From: Chondrus crispus
Taxonomy: Eukaryota > Rhodophyta > Florideophyceae > Gigartinales > Gigartinaceae
Assembly: GCF_000350225.1 (NCBI RefSeq)
Contig: NW_005179126.1
Span: forward strand, 62,001 to 126,000
DNA: 64,000 nt
Direction of reading: 5' to 3'
A program made the position numbers and the translations under genes. The notes under the pieces are model-generated. The model saw only the letters and a program-made list of their open reading frames with translations. It was not told the origin of the DNA and did no database searches. How positions within the stretch are numbered: the first letter of the stretch is position 1; each line of letters starts with the position of its first letter. Below are positions 19,215 to 29,429 of the stretch, piece by piece.

Positions 19215-20480
19215 ATGGTGCGGTACGAGCCGAAGCATGGGTATGAAGCAGTGGCGATGCGCGCAACGTTTACTGGATCCGTGCTTGGGCACATTTCTAA
19301 AACGAGCAATGAATCCACTACACACAGCTGGAGATTCTACAAAAGGGCAAATCAAGTTGCCACTGAAAGAATCATAAGTCTTCAATCGGACGGTACGGAA
19401 CCGTTAGGTGCGCTTAATAGTGGTGCCCTCTCTTTTAGTGATTTCAAGACAAGCACACAGGCATCCTGCGACCGATCCAACAATACCCGACGTGAAAGTG
19501 AGCGAGTCTCACTACTGGAGATCAGGGTAGACGAGTTGCAAAAGATGCTCGGAATTCAGGGTACAATATTCTCGCGAGTCGTCGGTGGCGCGAGCCAGAG
19601 TGACATACTAGCAGACCGAATACTCGGGTTTTTGCGTCATAAGATTGTTCAGCGCTGCCAAAGGCCGCTATGCCTTCCACGATACAGATCAGGACTTAGA
19701 GAGGTAGAGAATGACGGCGGTCGTTTTGTTGGGGTATGCTATACCTCCGCGCTCCGATCGACAACGGACTGTACTCTTGCAGAGTTTGAAATGATTGCCA
19801 GAGTCGCAAGATCAAGATGCCCAAATGCTGTCTTTCAGCCCAGCTTTGCTGAAACGCAGAGTCCGAGCCAGGCCGTGGATGGCCTTGAAATTATCTTTGA
19901 TTCATTGCGGGAGGTGGGAATTTGTGTTGGGTTAACGAGTCATTCAGACCTCATGTCACTTCTCGTCAAGGGGCGCAAAATTTGTGGATGGGACCTGCAG
20001 GACGACTCTTCTATTCGAATACTAGGAGGAACGCTCGCCGAAAACGATGAAAATAAGTTTCCATTTGTCTTTCGTATAGGAGGAAGCCTTCATTCTGCCA
20101 TCACAGACGGAAAATGCGACGTGCTGTGGCGTGAAAACAGGCATTTTGATGGCACTAATCTTAAGTTCAGAAGTGGTCTACGTTGCATTGCCATCCCTAT
20201 TTCAGAGTGCCTGCAAAAATGTGGAATTGATCCTGTGGAGATTGAAAATGGTGCGCCGTTTGGTAATTCAGTCTTTAAATTGAGATGGTCGCGACTATCG
20301 GTTCAGCATTTGCGAAATCTTTCTAGGTCTCTCTATGAGCCCGTGGAAATTCGAGGCACAATCGAACTTTCTTGGCCGGCTCTTGTCGTAAGAGTAAAGC
20401 AAGTAATTCCAGAGTTCAGACAAACTGTGTCCCAAAAGATCCTTCTGAAGTGCCTCACATCGGACAAGCAATCGTCCTAG
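19215..20480 (+). CDS. Hypothetical protein, 421 residues
   Basis: An uninterrupted ORF starts at ATG 19215; a GTG three codons earlier is also possible. It ends TAG at 20,478-20,480. I do not recognise it. The first ~140 residues are polar. A central part (FVGVCYTSALRS, LAEFEMIARVARSRCPNAVF) and a later part (GRKICGWDLQDDSSIRILGG, FVFRIGGSLHSAITDGKCDV) look globular with alternating strands, and no membrane segment is evident. It is convergent with the ORF at 20,588-21,721, about 108 bp apart. The two could be the gene pair of an undescribed DNA transposon, but I could not see terminal repeats around them. Confidence 0.5.
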   Translation: MVRYEPKHGYEAVAMRATFTGSVLGHISKTSNESTTHSWRFYKRANQVATERIISLQSDGTEPLGALNSGALSFSDFKTSTQASCDRSNNTRRESERVSLLEIRVDELQKMLGIQGTIFSRVVGGASQSDILADRILGFLRHKIVQRCQRPLCLPRYRSGLREVENDGGRFVGVCYTSALRSTTDCTLAEFEMIARVARSRCPNAVFQPSFAETQSPSQAVDGLEIIFDSLREVGICVGLTSHSDLMSLLVKGRKICGWDLQDDSSIRILGGTLAENDENKFPFVFRIGGSLHSAITDGKCDVLWRENRHFDGTNLKFRSGLRCIAIPISECLQKCGIDPVEIENGAPFGNSVFKLRWSRLSVQHLRNLSRSLYEPVEIRGTIELSWPALVVRVKQVIPEFRQTVSQKILLKCLTSDKQSS

Positions 20481-20587
20481 AGGTTCACGTACAGCTCGCC
20501 ACTTTTCTTCCGTAGCTTACTATCTGTATATCGCGATTGTATCGGCTTCCCAAATCGGTCTATTCGCAAAACCTTGCTTACGAAACA

Positions 20588-21721
20588 CTACCCCATTCGA
20601 GGCGGATATCCCATTTCCCTCGTGGTATAGTAGAAGTTGCCCCCCTCTAACAATGTTTCATCGTGCTGAAAATGTTCTCCGTTATTACTCACTTTGCACT
20701 CTGGTGCTGCCCTTGAAAGCGAGCAAGCATGAATCAAACCTACTCGACGCACATTGGCGTTGAGCTCCAACAGATGACAGTCGTCTTTTGCGTCTACTCG
20801 CAAAAAGCCGCCGCCGTAGCGATTGCACCTATACACAAAAGCATAAGGGCCAATTTTGACAACGGGTCCGGCAGTCGATTCATCCTCCCATTCTAAGATT
20901 TTAGCTATGGCAAAAACACAGAGAATGTAGTCCTCAGGACTTTGAAGAATTTCTGAGGTCGACGGGAGAGATAAAACGAAACTTGTAATCATAGAGCGAT
21001 GCACCAGCACCTGGACTGCATGTCCTGTTGAGATTTTGTCACATATATCTGGCATGAATGACGTTTTGCACCCACCGATAAACTTCTTATACCTCCTGGC
21101 GAATCTGAAGAACATCACGCGACGTTTTCCATCATTTTGGGGTAGTACAGTTTTATCCAACAGTGACTCGAGCTGTTTATCTGTCCTGCCATCGCGTTGC
21201 ATTGGCTTCCAATGCGAATTATTACGATTTGAAGTGGTACTGTTTTGTTCTGACAACAGTTTCTCCATTACTGGACGTATAAATATTGATTCTGATACGT
21301 GTTCCCTTTCGTCAGTCCCCTTGCTACTAGCGGGGGTATGTAGCTTTCCATGTAAGAATCGCTTGAGGGACTCCAAATCAGCAGAATGTTCTGTGTGAGT
21401 CTTGTGTGTAATCGCCGCGAGCCTGTTTTGCCAATCAGCTGCAAGCACATGCCTAACCGATTGCAGTTGCGGATCGCGACGATTCGACATAGCTACCCCA
21501 CGTTTCAAGGGTTGATGAGCACACTCAAACAGCAGTTCTGAAAAATGTCGCACATGGCCCATCGCATGCCGCATCGCAGGAATGGAGTGAGTGAAGAGTT
21601 CAATGATGCGATGGAGATTTGGCTTGTCTCGTGCTCCCTGTCGTGCGTGTGAGCGGCGTACAGTACCTGTGCGCTTGCTAAAATCACCTCCCAAATTTTG
21701 GCCAATTTTCCAGCGAAAATA
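20588..21721 (-). CDS. Hypothetical protein, possibly the C-terminal part of a transposase
   Basis: The minus-strand frame is open from about 21,721; the first ATG is at 21,572-21,574, so the 5' end may be missing. The segment HFSELLFECAHQPLKRGVAM resembles the region of CMC/Zisupton/KDZ-type transposases where an F(E/H)..H...K motif follows the catalytic domain (compare the DUF4218 style). The C-terminal half (~200 residues) has strand-rich text such as HAVQVLVHRSMITSF and YAFVYRCNRYGGGFLRVDA, resembling a chromatin-reader-like barrel, but no family is certain. It has no internal stop over more than 360 codons and is convergent with the plus-strand ORF on its left. Confidence 0.4.
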   Translation of the reverse strand, partial: YFRWKIGQNLGGDFSKRTGTVRRSHARQGARDKPNLHRIIELFTHSIPAMRHAMGHVRHFSELLFECAHQPLKRGVAMSNRRDPQLQSVRHVLAADWQNRLAAITHKTHTEHSADLESLKRFLHGKLHTPASSKGTDEREHVSESIFIRPVMEKLLSEQNSTTSNRNNSHWKPMQRDGRTDKQLESLLDKTVLPQNDGKRRVMFFRFARRYKKFIGGCKTSFMPDICDKISTGHAVQVLVHRSMITSFVLSLPSTSEILQSPEDYILCVFAIAKILEWEDESTAGPVVKIGPYAFVYRCNRYGGGFLRVDAKDDCHLLELNANVRRVGLIHACSLSRAAPECKVSNNGEHFQHDETLLEGGNFYYTTREMGYPPRMG

Positions 21722-22350
21722 ATTTCCGCAGAAATTAAATCAGTCCGTGATTGGTGCGCTGTCATACGCCTCCCATCATTTTGAGTGTACAGTAGCGGAC
21801 TGGCGCTGCAGTGCAACGAGCCCTATAGGGCCCGTGCCCCCGGCCATTCGTCCGAACCCTCCACCTCTCGCCTACGCGTACTGTTGCGTACCGGCGCGCA
21901 TCTCTCGCGTACCGGCGCGCATCTTCGAGCCCATTGCGCGCGTCCTCTCGGTGAGGGCTTCGTCTGCGCTCTTGCCACTAACAGAGACTGCTCTTTCGTC
22001 CCTTCGGTTATTACGTGAACCATTCCTTCCTAGACCGTCGTCGCCTGTAATGTTTTCGTCAGACAGTACGCACTGTCTAGTCCCAATGCGGGCAGAGACC
22101 AGCGAAACGCCTTGCTCTCCGTGGCGTCCTTCGTACTGCATCCTCCTTCGACGGTTGTGGATGGGTGTTCGTAACCCTGACCTTGCTTGTCAATACGTAT
22201 TGACTTTCTTTTGATATGCCTCGCGTTTGTCGGCGATCGTCCGTGGGCCTATCCTTCCTGACGTTCCTTGTCTTCCAATTGCAAGAGACTTATATAACCG
22301 TAACGAAACGGTTGCGTTTAGCCGTACCGGAACGGTTGAGGGCCCCTTCC
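21722..22350. other. GC-rich non-coding stretch downstream of the outer Ty3 pol
   Basis: This should hold the 3' LTR of the minus-strand Ty3 element, but it does not match that element's 5' LTR at 43,661-44,281. It contains an 18 bp direct repeat (GCGTACCGGCGCGCATCT) in two adjacent copies near 21,890-21,930. ORFs here are short and arginine/proline-rich in all frames, as expected for GC-rich non-coding DNA. The 3' LTR appears to be missing or replaced. Confidence 0.4.
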
Positions 22351-25300
22351 TCAAGACTGAACGTCCGCGTTCAGGTCCGAAGTGAGGTCCCTACCGGTGC
22401 GCGCTCGAAGTCGTTTCGCGTAGCGAGACAGGAGCTCTTCTGGAACGTGAGTCCGCGCAGTCCAGGTGGGCGTGTCGTAATCGGCCCACTAGATGAGGAA
22501 CTCCGGAGTTCCATCCTCCATGACCCGGTGCTTGAGCAGCCGTTCTACTGCGAACTGCGTCCCCTCCCTGACTATGACGGCAAGGTCACTGGGTGTAGTC
22601 GTGCTCGCCCGAGGCTCGTTCGCCGGTGGGGGTGAGTACACGCAGCGGTCTGCGGAGACGCGCTCGGTCACACCATCGCGGTCGATCGTGATGGTGCGTT
22701 TGTCATTCGCGAGCACTCGGTACGGTCCGACTGCCGGTGATGCGAGTTTGTTCGACGTCTTCCCCCATCGGAGGGGTTCAGGTACACGTAATTCCCGGGC
22801 TTAAGACGTGCGTTAATTATTCGAACGCGCTTGTCGAAGTCGCGTTTCTATCGTGCTTGGGTCCGACGCAAGCTTCCGTAGGCTTTTTGTATCGTATCGT
22901 CCAGCGTTTTTAGGAACTCAGCTCGCTGATTCCCCCTGTCGGCAGGAGGAACGCCATCGTCGACTCTTCGAAGGGAGAACTCTGGCGGTGGTCTGCTGAG
23001 TACGAGCTCGAAGGGCGTTGTCCGCGTCGTGCGATGTACGTGGGAATTGTGCGAATACGTAAGCGGCCCCACGTACACGTCCCAGTCATCTTGGTGCTCG
23101 CCTACATAGTTGCGCAGCATTGAGGCGATCGTCCGGTTGTATCGCTCGACTTGTCCGTTCGTCTGCGGATGGTATGCCGACGTATATAGGTTATATATAG
23201 TTCGTAATCCCGAGAACCCGGCACGTGCTGTGGAAGAACTTGGCGTTGAACTGCGGTCCGTTATCCGACAGTAACGTGCGTGGGACGCCGTACTTCAATA
23301 CCCAGGCGTCGCAGAACGCGACTGCAACGGCGTCTGCGGTAATCGTACGTAGCGCGACGACCTGCGTAAGCTTACTGAAGCGGTCGGTAATTACGAGCAG
23401 GAATCGTTTCCTGCCTTCGTCTTGGGGAGCGGACCCAGAATGTCGATAGCCAGGCTCTCGAGCGGCCGAGTTGCCGGGAACAACCTCAAACGGTTGAGGT
23501 GTTTCCGCAACTTAACCCGGTTCATCGCGCACGTCCGACACCCCCGCACCGTAGCGGCGACATCTGCGGCGAGATGGGGCCAGTAGTACTCGCGACGTAG
23601 CTCGTAGTACATACGGTTCTGGCCCGGGTGTCCCGCGATGGCGGGGTTGTGGCACATGCGAAGGAGCCTGGCGCGGAGCGTCCGAGGTACCACCACCTGT
23701 ACAATATCAGGGTCGAAGGGGTGTCTCCGCTTGAGCACCCCCTGGTGGTCCTCGAAGAACGCGGAGTCCCGGGACTCTGACTGTCGTGCCAAACGGTTTG
23801 GCAGAAGTCATCCACGCGTTGCTCCTCGGCGATCTCCTCAAACGTAAGAGGGGACGGTAGGTCGTCCTGCGGAGGAGCGACCGTGGAGGCAGGCGCCCCG
23901 ACCTCGGGTTCTTCGGCGCGCTCGAGATCAAGGGCGTCAAACTCGTCGTTCTCCTCCCAGAACGGACTGGGTCCTTGGAGAGCAGGGGCTTCGTCGTCGC
24001 CCCTTGGTTCGTCGCGCGTTCGGACGCGCGACATTCTTCGTGGTCCAGCTTGGCTTCGCGTCGTCGCGAAGACGTGTGCGACCTCGTGGTCGCAATTTTC
24101 GGTACAGACGTGGTCTGCGAGCTCGTTCGATACGTCTCGAACGGTCGTACCCGCGTCGAAGGTGGGAATGTCGTCATCCACTTCGACGGCCGGGCGGGGG
24201 TCGCCGACGACTCTTGGCGACACGAGGCGTGACAAGGCGTCCGGTACTTGGTGCACGCGCCCGGGGCGGTACTGGATGGTGAAATCGTATTCAGCCAGAC
24301 GTAGCCGCCACCGGGCGAGTCTTCCAGAACTCTCCGTGAGGGACATGAGCCACCTCAGCGCGTCGTGATCCGTCCGGACGGTGAACTTCGTGCCTTCAAC
24401 GTACGGCCGTAGTGTGCGGACGGCCCAGACTACGGCAAAGCACTCACGCTCCGTAGCGCTGTAGTTGCGCTCACTATCGCACAGTGAGTACGACCAATAC
24501 CCGACGGGTCGCCAATCGTTTGGCTGGTCGTGCTCTTGGAGCAACGTGCAGCCCAACTGGTAGGCGCTCGCATCCGTGTCGATCATGTACGGACGGCCGT
24601 ACCGCGGAAGGGCGAGGATCGGCGGAGCGATCATGGACTTCCCGAGGTTCTCGAACGCCTCCCGTTACGCCTCCGTAGGGTTGTAGAAGTCAGGATCCGA
24701 ATCCTTACGCGTCATGTCCGTCAGAGGACGGGTTATCTTCGCGAACCCCTTAACAAATCGGCGGTATACGTTGCACGCCCCGAGGAACGAGCGCACTTGC
24801 GTCAGCGTCCTCGGGAACGTGAACGTCTTGAAGGCGTCGGACGCCGTATCGGCCACACTTAACTTACCTGGGGAAATGACGTGCCCCAGGGAGTGTACCT
24901 TCGGTTGAAAGAAGCTACACTTCTTGAGCTTGAGGGAGATTCCGGCACTCGGCAGCAAGCTCAAGACAATGTCGGGATGCTTCGCGTGTTCTCCGTGCGT
25001 ACGTGAGAACACGATGACATCATCCAGGTACACGAGGCATATTTGCCAACGTACGCCAGATAGGATGATGTCGAGTGCGCTTTGGAAGGTGGCCGGTGCC
25101 CCTTTTAGTCGGAACGGCATGCGCAAGTGGCGAAACGTGCCCATGTGCGTAGTAAACGTGGTCTTGTCCCGGTCTTCCGGAGCGACCGGGATCTGCCAAT
25201 AACCGGAATTGCAGTCCAACGTGCTGAAGACGGCTGCGTCTCCAAGCGAGTCGATGCAGTCGTCCATCCGAGGCAGCGGATACGAATCTGCTGCAGTCTT

Positions 25301-26013
25301 TGCGTTGAGACGCCGGTAGTCCACGCAGAACCGAAGAGATCCGTCTTTCTTCGGTACGAGCACCACAGGAGACGCCCAATCGGTGCTCGCGGGTTCGATA
25401 ACCCCTGCGTTCAACATCTTGTTGACCTCCTTCGTGACCATTTCGCGCATTGCGGGCCCCTTACGGTAGGGCATCGAACGTATCGGCTTCGTACCCGGTT
25501 CGAGAGGAATGTGGTGTTCCGTCGCTCGTATAGTTCCGAGCGCACCGCTCCACAGGCTCGAGTGCTTACGGAGCATCTCGAGTACGTGGCCACGGAGCTT
25601 GTCATCGTCGATGTATGACAAGTCGATTTCTTTTTCCCAATCCATCGGTGGATTTTCGGGATCCTTTTTCTGCGGGGGTACAGTACCCTTCGCCGTCGGT
25701 TGGTCTTGAGGTGGCCGTTCGTCCGTGACCACCCCTTTCTTCACGACGGTCGTCCGTTCGTCGGAGCTCGGTCGTCCAGCTCCGGCCTTCCCGACTTGAT
25801 CGGTCAAGTCGGTCAGGTGTAGCGCGTGCGCGATCCCCTCGGCAACCCTCCGTTCGGGCGTGAGGATCGCGAGGGGGTTGCGCTTCGCGTATCCCACGAC
25901 GGTGTGCTTCGGAAGCCGCCTTTCCCGTCGCGAAAAGTTCGCGACGATGACGTCGAAGGTCTGATTCGGCAGAACCTCGGCGACGCCATTCGTCAACCTC
26001 ACTTTATGTCGGT
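22351..26013 (-). pseudogene. pol: Outer Ty3 pol, RT to chromodomain part
   Basis: From 26,013 leftwards come a pre-RT linker, RT (FCVDYRRLNAKTAADSYPLP, then CLVYLDDVIVFS with the YLDD centre), RNase H (YMIDTDASAYQLGCTLLQ), the integrase zinc region (HNPAIAGHPG ... CRTCAMNRVKLRK) and catalytic core (LAIDILGPLPK), then the integrase C-terminus and a chromodomain (FAVERLLKHRVMEDGTPEFLI then WADYDTPTW). The lesions are an in-frame TAA near 24,665, shifts near 23,790, 23,390 and 22,850, and a TAG within the chromodomain. A final stop lies at 22,351-22,353. The beginning of pol lies on the other side of the nested element. Confidence 0.75.
26009..26013. repeat. Target-site duplication TCGGT (left)
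   Basis: TCGGT directly precedes the 5' LTR and is repeated at 39,944-39,948 directly after the 3' LTR. A 5 bp duplication is usual for Ty3/gypsy integrases. Confidence 0.95.
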
Positions 26014-26952
26014 TGTAGTGCAATACCCGTCTCGGGTAGGGGGGAGGAAGGAAGTGAAAAAGGAAAAAAATTGGATACTGTAGTCCGGGTTTGGGGGACA
26101 CGCGTGTGCGACGAAGCGCACGATTATTTTAATTATTTAATTTTATTTACTAATTAGATCTAGAATCTAGAGCCGGGAGCTACTGTACTCGCCCCGGCGG
26201 GGCTCTATATACCTTAGCCCTCTGACCACCAAGTCAGTAAAGGTAACCCGAGTTGCCGGAGTTGAATGTCGCCTTGGTCGAAGTCCGTCTCTACCAAGAC
26301 GCTCCCTTTTACCTAAGCCTACGGCATCCTCTATTGCTCGGGGGTCCCCTTTTTCCTTATCAATTTTCCTTTATTTCCCTATCCTAATTTCCCTTAATCT
26401 TGAGTTGGTCCCACCTTGTAGGATTGCGATCCGCAACGTGACGTCATTTGCCATCGGGCTTTTGTGTTGGTGCACCAGTGGTGCTTTTCTCAGTGTTGGT
26501 TCCATCGGAATCTGGTTGCGACCGATCCGTTGTTGGTACTTTGCCATCGGGCAGTACGACGGTGTAGCGCTGCTACGTTTTCTTCTTTCCCGACGGGCTA
26601 CGTTGCGACGTCCCCGTCGAAGACCTTATCAAGGGTATAAGGTGTACAAGGCGCTCTTCGAGCATTGGATTTACGACCCATCGGACCAGGTTTACCTAAA
26701 CACCCCTCCGAACTCGTCGAGCAGTCGCCTTTACAAGTCTCTACCACCATTTACCGATCCCGGGCTGGGCCCTTCTCTTTGCCCCCCCCTATCAGGGATC
26801 CGAGCTACTGCGGGCCGCAAACCCGCTTAAAGAGGACAGGGAGCTTCGAACACTCCGTAGCGCTGTGCCGTTGGCAGTTGTTGTTTTTGTTGCTGTTGTT
26901 TGTGTTGGACCGTCGGACCTTGGTCTCTGCCTAACAGGCGCATTGCACTACA
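26014..26952 (+). repeat. 5' LTR of the inner element (939 bp)
   Basis: It begins TGTAGTGCAAT and ends ATTGCACTACA, perfect 11 bp inverted termini. A TATA-like TCTATATACC lies near 26,213. It matches 39,006-39,943. An ORF of 141-201 codons inside it is truncated in this copy by the C8/C7 difference and is not taken as a gene. Confidence 0.97.
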
Positions 26953-27122
26953 AAAGTGGTCTCCCGACCTAGAATTTTTGGTGTGCAGGAGACCTGATCA
27001 AGACTTTTTCCTACGAAAGTCCAGGTCTGGAGACGCACTACAAAAGTGGTCTGGGTAACGGACACTTTTTTATTTTCTTTTGTCTGTAACCTTTTTGCTG
27101 CGTAGGTCCGCTCGTACGAGCG
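26953..27122 (+). other. Leader with primer-binding-type site
   Basis: TGGTCTCCCGACCTAG at 26,957-26,972, four bases after the LTR, would pair with the 3' end of a tRNA finishing in ACCA. The same 16 bases follow the LTR of the outer element. An 18 bp piece spanning the LTR end (GCACTACAAAAGTGGTCT, 26,945-26,962) is repeated at 27,036-27,053, a possible relic of a reverse-transcription jump. Confidence 0.65.
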
Positions 27123-29429
27123 ATGTCAACAAGCGCACCCGGGGACGTCGGTCCCGGGGTGAGCAGAGCCGGATCGGCACGAGCGTCGAGGATCCCGAGG
27201 GGTCCTCGCACCCGGAGCCAGGCCAATACGGCCACGGACCCCGGAGATCAAGAATCACCTACGGGGATAGCCGCCGACAAGACTGACCTCGACGAGAAGT
27301 TGGAGAAGATGAGCAGCGAAATTCGCGAAGAAGCGAAGAAAAATCTCGAAGCTGAATTAGCCCTCGTCCGGAAGCAACTAGAGTTGCAAGCATCCGAGTT
27401 CCACACTGTTTTGGGAGAGCTGTCGGCTCGAGTGGATCTCGTCGAGAAGGAGCGAGGTGAGGCGACCGACGGTTTGGAGCCGGAGGTCCTAGCCTCGTTG
27501 AAAATTTCGGTCAAGGACGCGAGGCGCGACGCGAATCAAGCCTTGGAGTCCTTAGGAAAATTTAGAACAAGCATCGATGAGCGATTCGATCGCGCCGCGC
27601 AACGTCTCAAGGACCTCGAGCAGGCCGCGGATCAAGCTCCGCAAGAATCGGACGACGAGCCGCTCCCTTCGGGTAGAGAGGGCGACCGTCGGTCGAAGAG
27701 GGACAAGCCCGCTCGGCAGCGGAGTTCTAAGTCGAAGCCCTCGAAGAAGGACAAGCTACGTGCAAGCAAGGGTCACTGTAGTGACGATCCGGAGAACCGC
27801 GACTCACAGTCGGAGTCGCTTGGTCCCTCCGAAGATGGTAACGGCGGTTCGTCGAACCATTCAGGCGATTCCGAACGCCGTTAAGAGGACGGAAACGGAA
27901 TTTCGTCAAGCAAGAAAATTTCCTCCAGACGAGGCGGAGTTACTTCGTCCGCCTCGCGGAGAGACAAGGACGCGGAGCCCGAAGATGTCGCAACGCGGCG
28001 CGGGCCGCGATGGGAGGAGTTGGAGGAGCTGAATCCGACCAACTACCTCTTCAAGAAGTTACTTTCGTACCGAACGTACCGCTTGCGGAACCCGCAGACA
28101 TATTTGTCAAGTTCCCGGCGGACCGCCGTGCGAAAAATTAGGAGAGATATTCCGCCTAAGGTGAAGAAGGACAACACGTTCACAGGAGAGGACGGGGTCC
28201 TTGTGTTGGATTTTTTGGCAAAGTTAGTTCAAGAGTTTGATACTCAAGAAATGAACGAGGGGCAAGCGATCCGCCTGTTGCCTGAATTTTTAAGCGGCAT
28301 CGCCTTGAGACAGTACACTTCGGTGTCTCAGACGGCCGGGGACCATCACGGAAAGATATCCGTTTGGCCGGAGGCCGTACAGTGGTTGTTGAGGAGTTTC
28401 GCAACCGACGAGGCGATCCGTCAAGCCGTGCTCGCATTGCGAGAAGTCCAGCAAAGACCGTCTGAAGACGAGATGGAATTTTATATCCGTCTGACGGACG
28501 CAAGCAACCGATGTGGAAACGTATATTCGATGGAAGAACAGATGACGATGTTTATTGAAGGACTCGATTCGAGTATCAAGCCGATGGTATCTCAATACCG
28601 GCAAGACAATCGGGACGTTTCATTTTTGAGACTAGTTAATTATGCGAAGGCGCATGGCTCGGCGAGCCGCGCTAAGGACAAGAAGACCAAGAAGGTCACG
28701 ATTCAGACGCCGTCGACGTTCAGGGCGGGGAAGAAGCCGAGGGCTTCTTATCCCGGTCGCAAAAGTCACGCCGCAGTCCATTTAGCCGAGTCCATGTCCG
28801 CTTCAGAAGAGCGCGGTGCGCATGGAAGTAGCGAAGATCACTACGAAGGAGCGTTAGTAGCCGAAGGCGAGTTCATTGAGCCATCGAAGGGCTACGGACA
28901 CGAAGACTACGGGGACAGCGGGTCGTCAACTTTACCGGCGCCTGCATACACGACGGAGTCGTTTTCAGAGCCCACGGATCCCGTGATGATGTTTCGGGGG
29001 CGCGGCCACACGCCGGCGCCGTGCATTCCGATGGGAGACAAGGGTACGACGTTTCGAAGGCCGGGCTGGATGGGAAGGCCGCAACGCCAAGGAAGGCCGC
29101 CGGCCCGTGGAGGACCTAGGACGCCGTATCCCGTCAAGACGCACGGTCTGGTGTGCTATCATTGCTATGAAAAGGGGCACGCCGCGCCAACGTGCATTCT
29201 TTCCCTCCGGGAAATGCACCGAGTTTTGGAAAATTACGAGGCGCTGTCTCCGATGGAGAGGTTAGGGATACCATCGACGAGTTACCTGAAGGTCAAGAAT
29301 TGGTTCGATTCGCAGACGGCGAGCACGCCGAGTGCTTCAACGCCGAGGTCGAACCAACCCTTCAGAGGGCCCACCGCGGGGCCCGCGTCGTCGGATGTGA
29401 GAAGGATCCCGCAACGGCAGGAAAACTAG
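27123..29429 (+). CDS. gag: Inner Ty3 gag with one in-frame stop
   Basis: ATG at 27,123. The N-terminal ~250 residues form a charged coiled-coil and basic/serine-rich region. An in-frame TAA at 27,882-27,884 interrupts the frame, which continues in the same phase through the capsid-like part (LDFLAKLVQEFDTQEMNEGQ, WLLRSFATDEAIRQAVLALR) and a CCHC zinc knuckle (CYHCYEKGHAAPTC) to a TAG at 29,427-29,429. Capsid and nucleocapsid package the RNA. The start at 27,123 is the first ATG after the leader. A stop in an element whose LTRs are almost identical is surprising: it may be read through, be very recent, be complemented by other copies, or be a sequence error. Confidence 0.85.

Noticed and set aside
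22489..22716. Separate small gene at the left end of the outer element
   Set aside because: Its text is the chromodomain of the outer pol, separated only by frame lesions.
26405..26830. ORF of 141 codons in the 5' LTR and 201 codons in the 3' LTR (39,397-40,002)
   Set aside because: Both lie in LTR sequence and partly in the promoter/leader; their lengths differ only because of the C8/C7 run. No domain is visible, so I do not call a gene.
27882..27884. Intron in gag explaining the stop
   Set aside because: The frame is the same on both sides and no donor/acceptor pair is needed; a retroelement genomic RNA would not keep such an intron.
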